DNA of 64,000 nt. Source: JAABVY01 sp964496505 (lineage in GTDB: Bacteria > Zixibacteria > MSB-5A5 > JAABVY01). Location: assembly GCA_964496505.1 (NCBI GenBank), contig CAZBZV010000002.1, forward strand, positions 1-64,000, written 5' to 3'. Below, in pieces: positions 17,539 through 25,184 of the stretch. The notes under the pieces were generated by a model, which was not told where the DNA came from, did no database searches, and worked only from the letters and a program-made list of their open reading frames with translations. The translations under genes and the position numbers were made by a program. Numbering within the stretch: the first letter of the stretch is position 1; each line of letters begins with the position of its first letter.

Positions 17539-18171
17539 ATGGGCGCAGTTGATGTTCCCGAAGCTGGTGGCGGTGGAAAAGGCAGTAAAAAGAAAAAAAG
17601 GCGAATCGCGATTCGTCTTGATATGACACCGATGGTGGATATCGCCTTTCTGCTCCTGATTTTCTATATGGTCACTACCGTGTTTGCCGCTCCGCAGGCC
17701 ATGGATATTAATCTGCCCAAGGAGACTGACGAAGACCAGACTATGGATGTGAAGAAATCCAACCTGGCGGTCATCCGGGTCGACAGCACCGATACATATT
17801 GGTGGACTATCGGCGATGAAAAAGGATCGAGCCGTCCCATAGAAGAAGAGAACCTTTTGGACTCTTTGCTTGTTCATAATAGACAGAACTACTTTTTATC
17901 GACGCTCGTGAAAATTCATCCAAAAGCCGATTTTGAGGCTTATGTTGATATTCTGGATGATTTCGCACGGGTTGAAAACGCCTTTCAGAAAGACAGGGCG
18001 TTTATTGAAGATTATATAGCGGAAAATAAAAGAGTTCTGGGAGAAAATAAATTTACCGATACTACATATAGTTATCGGTATACGACTGCCTCCTGGAACG
18101 ATAGACGTGATTCGAGAATGCTTGAATTCTCACTGGATTCAATGCGAGCCAGAGGAGAAAGATTACCATGA
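17539..18171 (+). CDS. ExbD-family biopolymer transport protein, copy 2
   Basis: 210 residues with the same Asp-bearing helix (LDMTPMVDIAFLLLIFYM), preceded by a basic head (GKGSKKKKRR). The C-terminal tail YSYRYTTASWNDRRDS extends beyond typical ExbD and is the segment copied in the relic at 19968-20153. RBS AAAGGTGG lies upstream. Its stop overlaps tonB by 4 nt. Confidence 0.88.
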   Translation: MGAVDVPEAGGGGKGSKKKKRRIAIRLDMTPMVDIAFLLLIFYMVTTVFAAPQAMDINLPKETDEDQTMDVKKSNLAVIRVDSTDTYWWTIGDEKGSSRPIEEENLLDSLLVHNRQNYFLSTLVKIHPKADFEAYVDILDDFARVENAFQKDRAFIEDYIAENKRVLGENKFTDTTYSYRYTTASWNDRRDSRMLEFSLDSMRARGERLP

Positions 18172-18920
18172 GTAATGGACAACAGTTTGCTCAGGCTCCC
18201 TACGGGGCTTTTGAGCTGAAAAGATCCTACCAGAAGCATATGCTGATGGGGACTCTGATCTCATGTGCGCTGCCATTACTGGTCATGGCCGTGATCCTTC
18301 TGGTCGGATACGTCAAGCAGATGGGTCAGGAAGAAGTGGTCGCTGATCCCAATGCGGCGCCGGTTTATGTCGATTTAAGCCAGCTTCCACCTCCGAATAT
18401 TCAGAAGACGGTCAAGAAGCCGGAAATTCACAAGGAAAAGATTGAACTTCCCAAAATCGGTATTCCCAATCCGGTTGCAGACGAAGAGGTTATGGAAGTT
18501 CAGGTGCTGGCCACCAATCTCCAGAAAGTTGAGCTTTCCGCAGCAGATATGGGCGAAGGTGGAGGCGGCGATCTTTACGGCGACAATACCGTTGTCGATA
18601 TTCTGGATGACATTCTTCCGCAGCCCGATGAATTCGTCGCTTTCGATGAAGAGCCCCAGCTTCTGGTGGCTCCCGAACCGACATATCCCGAAATGGCCAA
18701 GAAGGCCGGTGTTACCGGTACCGTATGGGTAAAGGTGCTGGTCGATACCGACGGCAATGTGCGCGATGCTATTGTCGTTAAGGAATCCGGAGTTAACGCC
18801 GGATTCGAGGAAGCGGCGCTGGATGCAGCCTGGGAAAGAAAATATCGTCCGGCCATGCAGAACAATCAGCCGGTGGCCGTATGGGTTGCATACAAGGTCA
18901 GATTTACCCTGAAGAATTAG
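18168..18920 (+). CDS. tonB: TonB-family energy transducer, copy 1
   Basis: 250 residues: a short head (FAQAPYGAFELKRSYQKH), one membrane helix (about 28-50), a periplasmic linker, and a C-terminal TonB domain from about 165 (PTYPEMAKKAGVTGTVWVKVLVD, then AWERKYRPAMQNNQPVAVWV). It transmits the ExbBD proton-motive signal to outer-membrane receptors. Last gene of the operon before a strong terminator. Confidence 0.9.
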   Translation: MSNGQQFAQAPYGAFELKRSYQKHMLMGTLISCALPLLVMAVILLVGYVKQMGQEEVVADPNAAPVYVDLSQLPPPNIQKTVKKPEIHKEKIELPKIGIPNPVADEEVMEVQVLATNLQKVELSAADMGEGGGGDLYGDNTVVDILDDILPQPDEFVAFDEEPQLLVAPEPTYPEMAKKAGVTGTVWVKVLVDTDGNVRDAIVVKESGVNAGFEEAALDAAWERKYRPAMQNNQPVAVWVAYKVRFTLKN

Positions 18921-18947
18921 CAAATCTTAAAATCAAATAAAGATTGC

Positions 18948-19004
18948 AAAAATCCTCCTTAATAACGTTCTTTCAACGGATGTTATTCAGGGGGATTTTT
19001 TATT
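18948..19004 (+). terminator. Rho-independent terminator after tonB
   Basis: AAAATCCTCCTTAATAAC pairs with GTTATTCAGGGGGATTTTT (18982-19000) with one mismatch and one G-T pair, ending in a T-tract. Confidence 0.85.
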
Positions 19005-19236
19005 GACTTCTCTGACTTAAGTTGTTGACTTTTGATCAGTTAAAAAATGCGCTTAAGCTCAGGTCCTATTCTAAACTCCGTCTCCAAGACTCTGCTTGAA
19101 ACGCTTGTACCTTAAGCTCAAATTAAGTACAGGGTTTGCTCACATTACGTTCAGGCCAAAATTCAAGATTAGTACCCCCAGATTCCGATTTTATTAATAG
19201 AAGCGGGAAATCTTTGAATTTATCGAAGGGCTTGCT
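19005..19236. other. Non-coding stretch between terminator and second tonB
   Basis: No open frame or clear structure. TTGACT at 19025 has no -10 at normal distance. Confidence 0.5.
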
Positions 19237-19779
19237 ATGAGTGATCTGAACAATAATTCCCCCAAGGCGAAGTCATGGGCGCTGGATGCCAGCGATTATC
19301 GAAATACGGAGGAGATATTAAAGGGCATAAATCCGATGCCCTTTGTCATAATTGTCCTTACCGTAATTTTCCTGATATTCCTGGCTCAGAATCTTCTATC
19401 CGAACCTCTGGAGGATAAGCCTCTGGCATATGTGGAGGAGAATTCGGATATAGACTTGCCTGACGAAAAGCTGCCGGAACCGGACCAGCCGGTCGCCACC
19501 GACCGCGCCCCGGTGCTTTTAAAGAGTCCCTCTCCCGGCTATCCGCTCGATGCTCTCAAGGCCGGTAAAACCGGCACGGTCTGGGTAAAAGCCCTGGTCG
19601 ATTCGAGGGGCAAGGTGCGCAAAGCAATTATCGAGGAGGAATCGGGAGAGGATGTGGGCTTTGAGGAGGCCGCTCTCGAAGCTGCATACAAAAGGGAATA
19701 CCGTCCGGCGCAGTTCGAAAACAAGCCTGTCGCCGTCTGGGTATCGTACCAGGTTTCGTTTCAATTGAAAAAGAAATGA
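19237..19779 (+). CDS. TonB-family protein, copy 2 (short linker)
   Basis: 180 residues: a 33-residue polar cytoplasmic head, a helix at about 35-53 (FVIIVLTVIFLIFLAQ), a linker of only about 45 residues, then a TonB C-terminal domain (PGYPLDALKAGKTGTVWVKA, REYRPAQFENKPVAVWVSY). AAGGG lies 7 nt before the ATG. The head does not resemble those of copies 1 and 3. With so short a linker it may not span the periplasm like classical TonB, and could serve another partner. Confidence 0.82.
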   Translation: MSDLNNNSPKAKSWALDASDYRNTEEILKGINPMPFVIIVLTVIFLIFLAQNLLSEPLEDKPLAYVEENSDIDLPDEKLPEPDQPVATDRAPVLLKSPSPGYPLDALKAGKTGTVWVKALVDSRGKVRKAIIEEESGEDVGFEEAALEAAYKREYRPAQFENKPVAVWVSYQVSFQLKKK

Positions 19780-19820
19780 GACCTGCAGGGCAATAAATTT
19801 AATCCCTGATTGAACGCTCT

Positions 19821-19867
19821 CCCGTGTTCAGCCGTCATGTAAGCAGACGGTATGCACGGGATTTTTT
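19821..19867 (+). terminator. Rho-independent terminator after tonB copy 2
   Basis: Two nested stems, CCCGTG/CACGGG (19821-19826 with 19855-19860) and GCCGTC/GACGGT, followed by ATTTTTTA. Confidence 0.85.
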
Positions 19868-19967
19868 ATCCCCTTACCGGCATCACCCGGCGAACCTTGT
19901 TTCGAAAATAAAATCTTAGGCCGGCATTCCGCAGCACGCGAGCAAAACATCAGTGCCTTAAAATAAA

Positions 19968-20153
19968 GCGTTTCAGGAATATCTTGAGGATCGTTTTGTA
20001 AAGAATATGGAGTAGCTGGATACCTGGAGTTTCAATTACAGCACCTTCAGCTACAGGTACACAATCGGCTCCTGGAATGCGAAAAAAGACAATAGAAAAA
20101 TACAGCAGGCGATAGATAACAGGCATTTCATTAGTGAAAGAAGGAAGCCATGA
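19968..20153 (+). pseudogene. Relic of an exbD 3' end, upstream of tonB copy 3
   Basis: Reading codons from 19968 gives AFQEYLEDRFVKNME, a TAG stop, then LDTWSFNYSTFSYRYTIGSW and onward to RRKP-stop at 20151-20153. This aligns with the tail of ExbD copy 2 (AFQKDRAFIEDY ... TYSYRYTTASWNDRRDS). The relic stop overlaps the next ATG as ATGA, exactly as exbD copy 2 overlaps tonB copy 1. Upstream of 19959 the frame is closed. The exbD-tonB pair was therefore duplicated and its exbD then decayed. Confidence 0.82.
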
Positions 20154-20887
20154 CACAAGCTAAAGCTTTTGCACAGGGCGCCTACGGCGCATTCGAGCTC
20201 AAGAGATGCTATCAGAAAAATATGTTCACCGGGACGATAGTATCCGGCTTGATTCCTCTGGTGATATTTCTGTGCTTTGTAATTGCAGGATTACTCTCAC
20301 CTGCAGAGGTTCCGGTACCTACGAAAGACAGGGTAATCAAAATAGGCCCGCCGCCGCCACCCACAGCATTTAAGCCTGTCAAAAAGAGGATCTATGCGAA
20401 ACCAAAGGAATTTACTCCTCCACAGTTTGCAGTTCCCAGGCCGGTTGAGGATGATGCAATTGAAACGGTTAATGTTCTGGCAACGATAAATCAAAAGGTT
20501 TTAGTAGATAAAAATAACATCCCGGATAATCCTGGCGTCTATTCCGATCCGGACGCTGAGTATGCCGGAATTGTCGAGGAACTAATTCCGCCGCCGGACA
20601 CATTCATCCCGCGTACACAAAATCCGCATTTGGTGACTGCTCCTCAGCCAAAATATCCGGAGATGGCTCGTCAGGCAGGAATAGAGGGACATGTCTGGGT
20701 GCAGATTTATGTTGATGCCGAGGGCAATGTAATTAAGGCTGAAATCCAGAAACCGTCAGGCGCCAATGCCGGGTTCGAGGAAGCCGCGCTTGCAGCCGCA
20801 TGGGGAAGAATATACCGACCCGCTATGCAGAATGATCAACCGGTAGGTGTCTGGATTTCCTACAAGGTAACCTTCAAGCTGCATTAA
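20150..20887 (+). CDS. TonB-family energy transducer, copy 3
   Basis: 245 residues, a clear paralogue of copy 1: head FAQGAYGAFELKRCYQKN, helix at about 28-48, a Pro-rich linker (PPPPPTAFKPVKK) and a TonB C-terminal domain (PKYPEMARQAGIEGHVWVQIYVD, YRPAMQNDQPVGVWISY). It lacks an intact exbB/exbD partner of its own and presumably uses the subunits at 16239-18171. Confidence 0.88.
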   Translation: MTQAKAFAQGAYGAFELKRCYQKNMFTGTIVSGLIPLVIFLCFVIAGLLSPAEVPVPTKDRVIKIGPPPPPTAFKPVKKRIYAKPKEFTPPQFAVPRPVEDDAIETVNVLATINQKVLVDKNNIPDNPGVYSDPDAEYAGIVEELIPPPDTFIPRTQNPHLVTAPQPKYPEMARQAGIEGHVWVQIYVDAEGNVIKAEIQKPSGANAGFEEAALAAAWGRIYRPAMQNDQPVGVWISYKVTFKLH

Positions 20888-20893
20888 GACAGC

Positions 20894-21529
20894 TTATTTG
20901 AGCTGACTGACAACATCCTTGCTCAGCACAACCGGTGCGAAGCCGAAGGCGATATTTTTGAGCGCCGCAATATGCAAGTCCTCGTTTGCAGTAGCGGTAG
21001 CATCACAGACGAACTGCACGCGGTAATCTTTGTTGAAGGCGTAACGCGCGGTGGTCTCACAGCATAAATTTGTCATCACACCGGTTACAACCAGGTCCTT
21101 TATTCCCAATGTGCGCAGTGTGATCTCCAGGTCGGTGCCCTCGAAGGCCGAGTAGCGATGCTTATGGATAAGCTTTTCACCTTTGGCCGGTTTAATCGGC
21201 TCGAAGATCTCCGCCTCTACAGAGCCTTCCTCGCAGTAATCCGCCCACCACCAGGTCAGGTTGCCGCCGTCGTACTCTGGCGATTTGTGTACATGCGAGG
21301 TGAAGATTATCGGCAGATTCTTTTCACGGAAAACCTTCTGCAATGCCTGTACGTTTTCTATGGTAGCCTGTGAATCGGGAAGAAACGCCGGACCGGTTTC
21401 ATGCACGAAAAAATTTTGCATGTCGATAATCAGAAGCGCCGTATTTTTTTTATCCAGTTCGAATGAGTGAGTGTTGTAAGCTTCAATTAAGCGCAGCCAT
21501 TCAGCCGCCTTTTCATTTATGGATGCCAT
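20894..21529 (-). CDS. Isochorismatase-family cysteine hydrolase
   Basis: 211 residues. The catalytic triad of the family is visible: Asp in LLIIDMQNFF (near residue 36), Lys in IHKHRYSAF (near 123) and Cys in VTGVMTNLCCETTAR (near 155). Such enzymes hydrolyse amides or vinyl ethers (nicotinamidase, isochorismatase, N-carbamoyl hydrolases); the substrate here is unknown. RBS AGGAGA precedes the ATG. It converges with tonB copy 3, 6 nt away. Confidence 0.85.
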   Translation of the reverse strand: MASINEKAAEWLRLIEAYNTHSFELDKKNTALLIIDMQNFFVHETGPAFLPDSQATIENVQALQKVFREKNLPIIFTSHVHKSPEYDGGNLTWWWADYCEEGSVEAEIFEPIKPAKGEKLIHKHRYSAFEGTDLEITLRTLGIKDLVVTGVMTNLCCETTARYAFNKDYRVQFVCDATATANEDLHIAALKNIAFGFAPVVLSKDVVSQLK

Positions 21530-21549
21530 TTTAAATCTCCTGTCTAAAA

Positions 21550-22020
21550 CTAATCTTCAAATCTGTCATCAGCTTTATTGTTTTTCAATTTTACATTATC
21601 CAGCCATCCGCTTCTCCTGACATCGAAATGATCGAATTTCGGAGCATACGGTTTTATGTCCAGAAGGGGGGTGCCGTCAAGAATATCCACATCCTCGATC
21701 TCGAGAACATTCCTCTCAATACCGAGGAGCTTAACGCACGACATTCCGATCGGATTCGGACGGCAGGGAGCGCGTGTCGCAAAAAGTCCCCGCTCGACAT
21801 CATCAAGATACGGTTTAACCTTCAATCTATGCTCGCAGGAACGGTCGAAATGATATATAATCCAGATTCGTTCGAATCCCTCCAGGTCGGTTAATCCCTC
21901 GGCAAATTTCTCAAGAACAATAATTCTGCCCTTAGCTCCCCTGGCAGCCCCCGGCTGGATGGGGGTGCCGGAAGCCTCCCTGAATTCGGAATGTATCGTC
22001 CCGATTTGCCTGAATTCCAT
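21550..22020 (-). CDS. trmO: TrmO/TsaA-type tRNA methyltransferase
   Basis: 156 residues with the family hallmarks GRIIVLEKFAEGLTDLEGFERIWIIYHF and RAPCRPNPIGMS. TrmO N6-methylates t6A37 in tRNA-Thr(GGU) using SAM. A C-terminal region is included, but it is shorter than E. coli TrmO, as in many TsaA proteins. Upstream of the isochorismatase gene on the same strand. Confidence 0.82.
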   Translation of the reverse strand: MEFRQIGTIHSEFREASGTPIQPGAARGAKGRIIVLEKFAEGLTDLEGFERIWIIYHFDRSCEHRLKVKPYLDDVERGLFATRAPCRPNPIGMSCVKLLGIERNVLEIEDVDILDGTPLLDIKPYAPKFDHFDVRRSGWLDNVKLKNNKADDRFED

Positions 22021-22208
22021 ACTGTTTGAACCTCTAAATGTTGTTCTTCCTTCAAAGAATGGACTAATTTACTTGATGGTTAGATATACCGCAAGCCCAA
22101 AATCAGGCCGGGGGAAGATATCGCATTCTAATCATTTGTATTGCAACGGATTGCAGAGGAATATTCAACACTCAAGTTATTTTTTCAATGGCCGATATGA
22201 AAAATATC

Positions 22209-22237
22209 TTGACACCTGCACAAATGTGCAGTATATT
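22209..22237 (+). promoter_or_regulatory. Strong sigma-70-type promoter
   Basis: TTGACA (22209-22214), 17-bp spacer, TATATT (22232-22237). Transcription should start near 22244, 28 nt before the zinc-ribbon ATG, which rules out the longer frame from 22188. Confidence 0.8.
22216..22231. promoter_or_regulatory. LexA-type operator inside the promoter spacer
   Basis: CTGCACAAATGTGCAG is a perfect inverted repeat with 7-bp arms that fills the -35/-10 spacer. Its core TGCAC-AAAT-GTGCA fits the TGCNC-N4-GTGCA LexA box reported for Fibrobacter succinogenes. A repressor bound here would block RNA polymerase, so damage-inducible expression of the helicase genes downstream is expected. Confidence 0.68.
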
Positions 22238-22271
22238 GGATTTGCTTCAAAAAAGACAAGGATTGGTATTT

Positions 22272-22439
22272 ATGCGAACGCTGAATTCAAAAACTAAAGC
22301 CGGGAGTAATATCTCTGTGACCAAAGCAAAAAATCGAAGGCAGTTGTTTAATATGGCCTGTCCGGACTGCGGATGCCCTCTGGTGCCGTCCTCGGGCTGC
22401 GCCTACTGTCCCTGTTGCGGCTGGTCGGTTTGTTCATGA
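22272..22439 (+). CDS. Zinc-ribbon microprotein
   Basis: 55 residues: a basic N-terminal half (KTKAGSNISVTKAKNRRQ) and a Cys-rich end reading CPDCGCPLVPSSGCAYCPCC then GWSVC, resembling the zinc ribbon at the C-terminus of ribonucleotide reductases and other nucleic-acid enzymes. AAGGA lies 9 nt before the ATG and the LexA-type promoter ends just upstream. The stop is followed directly by the RBS of the helicase gene, so the two are co-transcribed. It may be a DNA-binding cofactor of the helicase; that is inference. Confidence 0.62.
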   Translation: MRTLNSKTKAGSNISVTKAKNRRQLFNMACPDCGCPLVPSSGCAYCPCCGWSVCS

Positions 22440-22448
22440 GGTAAAGTA

Positions 22449-25049
22449 ATGCGTGTGGAGGATTTGAAAATATACGGCATTCCCGATCTTCTGGTCAATA
22501 GCTGGAAGGAGAATATCGGTATGGAGCTTCTGCCTTTGCAGGAGATGGCTGTCAGGGAGTATGGCTTAATTGAAGACCGTAACCTGATTATCTCCGCGCC
22601 CACATCCTCAGGCAAAACCTTCTGCGCCGAGATAGCGATGGCGAGAGCATTATTAAACGGCAAGAAAGCGGTCTGCCTGGTGCCGTTAAAAGCACTGGCC
22701 GAGGAGCGTTACCGCGATTTCAAAGTAAAATATGAGCCTCTGGGATTGAAGATAATCATTTCCACCAGCGACCGCAAGGAATTCGATAAAGCATTCGGCA
22801 AGGATGATTTCAATCTGGCGATCGTGATCTTCGAGAAGATGAATCAAATGCTGAGCAGTAATCTCGATCTTTTGTCGTATGTCGATCTGGTCGTTGTCGA
22901 TGAGCTCCAGATGATTGCCGATCAGTCCCGCGGAGCGGTTCTGGAACTGGCGCTTCTGAAAATACTGCATTCCAAATACAAATGCCGCCTTCTGGGACTT
23001 TCGGCGGTTCTGTCGGGTGCAAAAAAACTGGCGGAATGGCTGAGGGCGGAGTTATTTATTTACGGTCACCGTCCGGTCGACCTTTATCAGGGAATCCTCT
23101 GGCAGGGCGAATATGCCTACAGGAAGCAGAACAGCGGGGAACGTGGATGCGAACGGTTCCTTGATGATGATTCGCTTTTGCCCGAGGAACAGCTTCTGGA
23201 GACTATTAGTGCCCTGCTGGAACGAGGTGAGAAGCTGCTGGTATTTCTCAAGAGCAAGGCTGCCTGCCGTCATTATGCTCAGCTTCTTTCCGAACGAGTC
23301 GATCTGCCCCCGGCTGATATCACTATCGAGAGGCTTCAGTCCTGTGCCCAAACAGCGCTCAGTGGGCCGCTTTACGATCTTTTGCAGAAGGGGATTGGAT
23401 TTCATCATGCCGACCTGTCATTCGAACAGAGAAAGGAGATCGAGGACGGCTACCGGACTGATGAAATCATGATTCTGTTTGCCACCACCACCCTATCCAT
23501 GGGGCTGAATCTGCCGGCTACTACAGTACTTCTTGAGCCGTTCAAATTTGTCTCGGGATGTTACAGTCAGCATGCTCTCCCTCAGCATCTGAGCTGGCCG
23601 GAATATGAAAATATGTGCGGGCGTGCGGGACGATTGAAATATGTCAATCGTCCCGGCAAGGCGGTGATTCTGGTCAACTCTGAGTTCGAGAAAGAGGTAA
23701 TCTGGTCCAAGTTTATCGAGGGTCGTCCTGCGGGATTGGAAGGACAGCTTGAAACCCGTGAAGCGATCGACATTATTCTCGATCTGATTTGCTCCGGTTG
23801 CTGCAACAACAGAGAGGACTTGAACCTTGTACTTGCAAAAAGTTTCAGCGATGCTGGCTATTTCATGGGTAAAGTGGAGGCAGCTCTGGATGTGCTTCGC
23901 AATCATAAATGGATTGAATATGAAAGCAGCCTTCTCTCGGCCACCGCCCTGGGTAATATGATCTCGGGCTTCGGGATCAGCGCAAAAACCGCTGAAAAAG
24001 CAGTTTCATTTCTGAAATCGGAGCCGCCCACCAAGGATATCCTCTGGCTGTATGAATTCGTTAATTCAATCGAGGTCAACAGAAATTCCTCATCTATGCA
24101 GGGCAGAATAAATGCGGAAGCGCTGACCGGGCTGAGAGACAATTTCAGCCTGCGCGATTATACGCAGTTCAGACTAAGCAGGATAATCTCGAATTCGGAA
24201 CTCCAGGATCAGGCTGGTATGACTAAGATAGCGCAGACATTGGCTCTTATGGAATGGAATAGCGGCACACCGCTTCATGAAATCGAGAGCGCATTTCAGA
24301 TATCGGCCGGCAGTTTGATGAATCTGGCGGAGACATGCGCCTGGCTCTCCGAAGCTGTATCCGGCATTGCGCGGGTGCTGAATCTTACGCGCCGCAATCA
24401 TCTGTATTTCAAAAAGCTGGCATTCACACTTCGCCACGGCCTGCGTTTCGAGATGCGTTCGCTCTGGAAAATCGGCCGGGAGATTTTGGCACGCGATGAT
24501 TACTACAGGCTTTATGCGCATGATATTAGAAATACCAATGACCTGATTTCCGTTGATTGGGAAAGACTGGAAGTGATTCTGGGAGCTTCAAAAGCTGAAA
24601 ATATACTGAAAAAAATCGAATACAAAAAAAGCAAAAATAAGGAGGATAAAATGAACGGTGAACTGGCGTATAAGTTGATTTTGGAAGGACAGTCGAACCG
24701 GGATCGTCTCACGGTCAGGTTCCTTGGACGTGAACTGCCCCTTACCCTCAAGAGCTTCAAGTATTTGGCGAAGCTTGCCTGCGCCAAATATCTGAACGGC
24801 CAGAATAACGGCTGGCTGCATAAGGATGAGCTCGAGCCCGGTTTTAATCAGGCGCGTTATATCTATAACCTCAAGAAAGAATTGGGATTAAGTAAGGACC
24901 AGGGAATTCTTGAAAATAATCGCAGCGGCTATTACCGCCTCAATCTGACGCCGGAGGAGATTCGCCTTAATCTCGAGAATCTCAAGCGGATTCAGGATTT
25001 TGAGCTGAAGGAAATCGCGGAACGGTATGAGAGACTGCAGTTTAGCTGA
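22449..25049 (+). CDS. Ski2/Hel308-like DNA helicase with C-terminal winged-helix-like domain
   Basis: 866 residues. Motif I APTSSGKT is near residue 50, motif II reads DELQ (VVVDELQMIAD, near 150) instead of the usual DEAH/DELH, and motif VI GRAGR is near 395. After the helicase core comes a Hel308-like helical region, then a tail from about residue 735 with LPLTLKSFKYLAKLACAK and YIYNLKKELG, which looks like a winged-helix of the response-regulator C-terminal type. GAGGT precedes the ATG. Given the operator, a role in DNA repair or restart of stalled forks is likely. Confidence 0.82.
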   Translation: MRVEDLKIYGIPDLLVNSWKENIGMELLPLQEMAVREYGLIEDRNLIISAPTSSGKTFCAEIAMARALLNGKKAVCLVPLKALAEERYRDFKVKYEPLGLKIIISTSDRKEFDKAFGKDDFNLAIVIFEKMNQMLSSNLDLLSYVDLVVVDELQMIADQSRGAVLELALLKILHSKYKCRLLGLSAVLSGAKKLAEWLRAELFIYGHRPVDLYQGILWQGEYAYRKQNSGERGCERFLDDDSLLPEEQLLETISALLERGEKLLVFLKSKAACRHYAQLLSERVDLPPADITIERLQSCAQTALSGPLYDLLQKGIGFHHADLSFEQRKEIEDGYRTDEIMILFATTTLSMGLNLPATTVLLEPFKFVSGCYSQHALPQHLSWPEYENMCGRAGRLKYVNRPGKAVILVNSEFEKEVIWSKFIEGRPAGLEGQLETREAIDIILDLICSGCCNNREDLNLVLAKSFSDAGYFMGKVEAALDVLRNHKWIEYESSLLSATALGNMISGFGISAKTAEKAVSFLKSEPPTKDILWLYEFVNSIEVNRNSSSMQGRINAEALTGLRDNFSLRDYTQFRLSRIISNSELQDQAGMTKIAQTLALMEWNSGTPLHEIESAFQISAGSLMNLAETCAWLSEAVSGIARVLNLTRRNHLYFKKLAFTLRHGLRFEMRSLWKIGREILARDDYYRLYAHDIRNTNDLISVDWERLEVILGASKAENILKKIEYKKSKNKEDKMNGELAYKLILEGQSNRDRLTVRFLGRELPLTLKSFKYLAKLACAKYLNGQNNGWLHKDELEPGFNQARYIYNLKKELGLSKDQGILENNRSGYYRLNLTPEEIRLNLENLKRIQDFELKEIAERYERLQFS

Positions 25050-25184
25050 TATCTTATCCCGGCGGCGGAATGTTGCGGCAATAAATTTCTTTTTAATGAA
25101 ATTATTGCTGTCAAGATCATGAACACAACCGATACATGTTATAAATGGCGATTTTTCCTGAATGCTAAAACGTCTTGAGGTGAT

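Noticed and set aside
22188..22271. Longer start of the zinc-ribbon microprotein at 22188
   Set aside because: The strong promoter at 22209-22237 lies inside it, so the transcript starts after this ATG.
25078..25108. Hairpin GCAATAAATTTC/GAAATTATTGC as terminator between helicase and lon-like genes
   Set aside because: No T-run follows; the stem is AT-rich with a bulge. It remains possible as a processing site.
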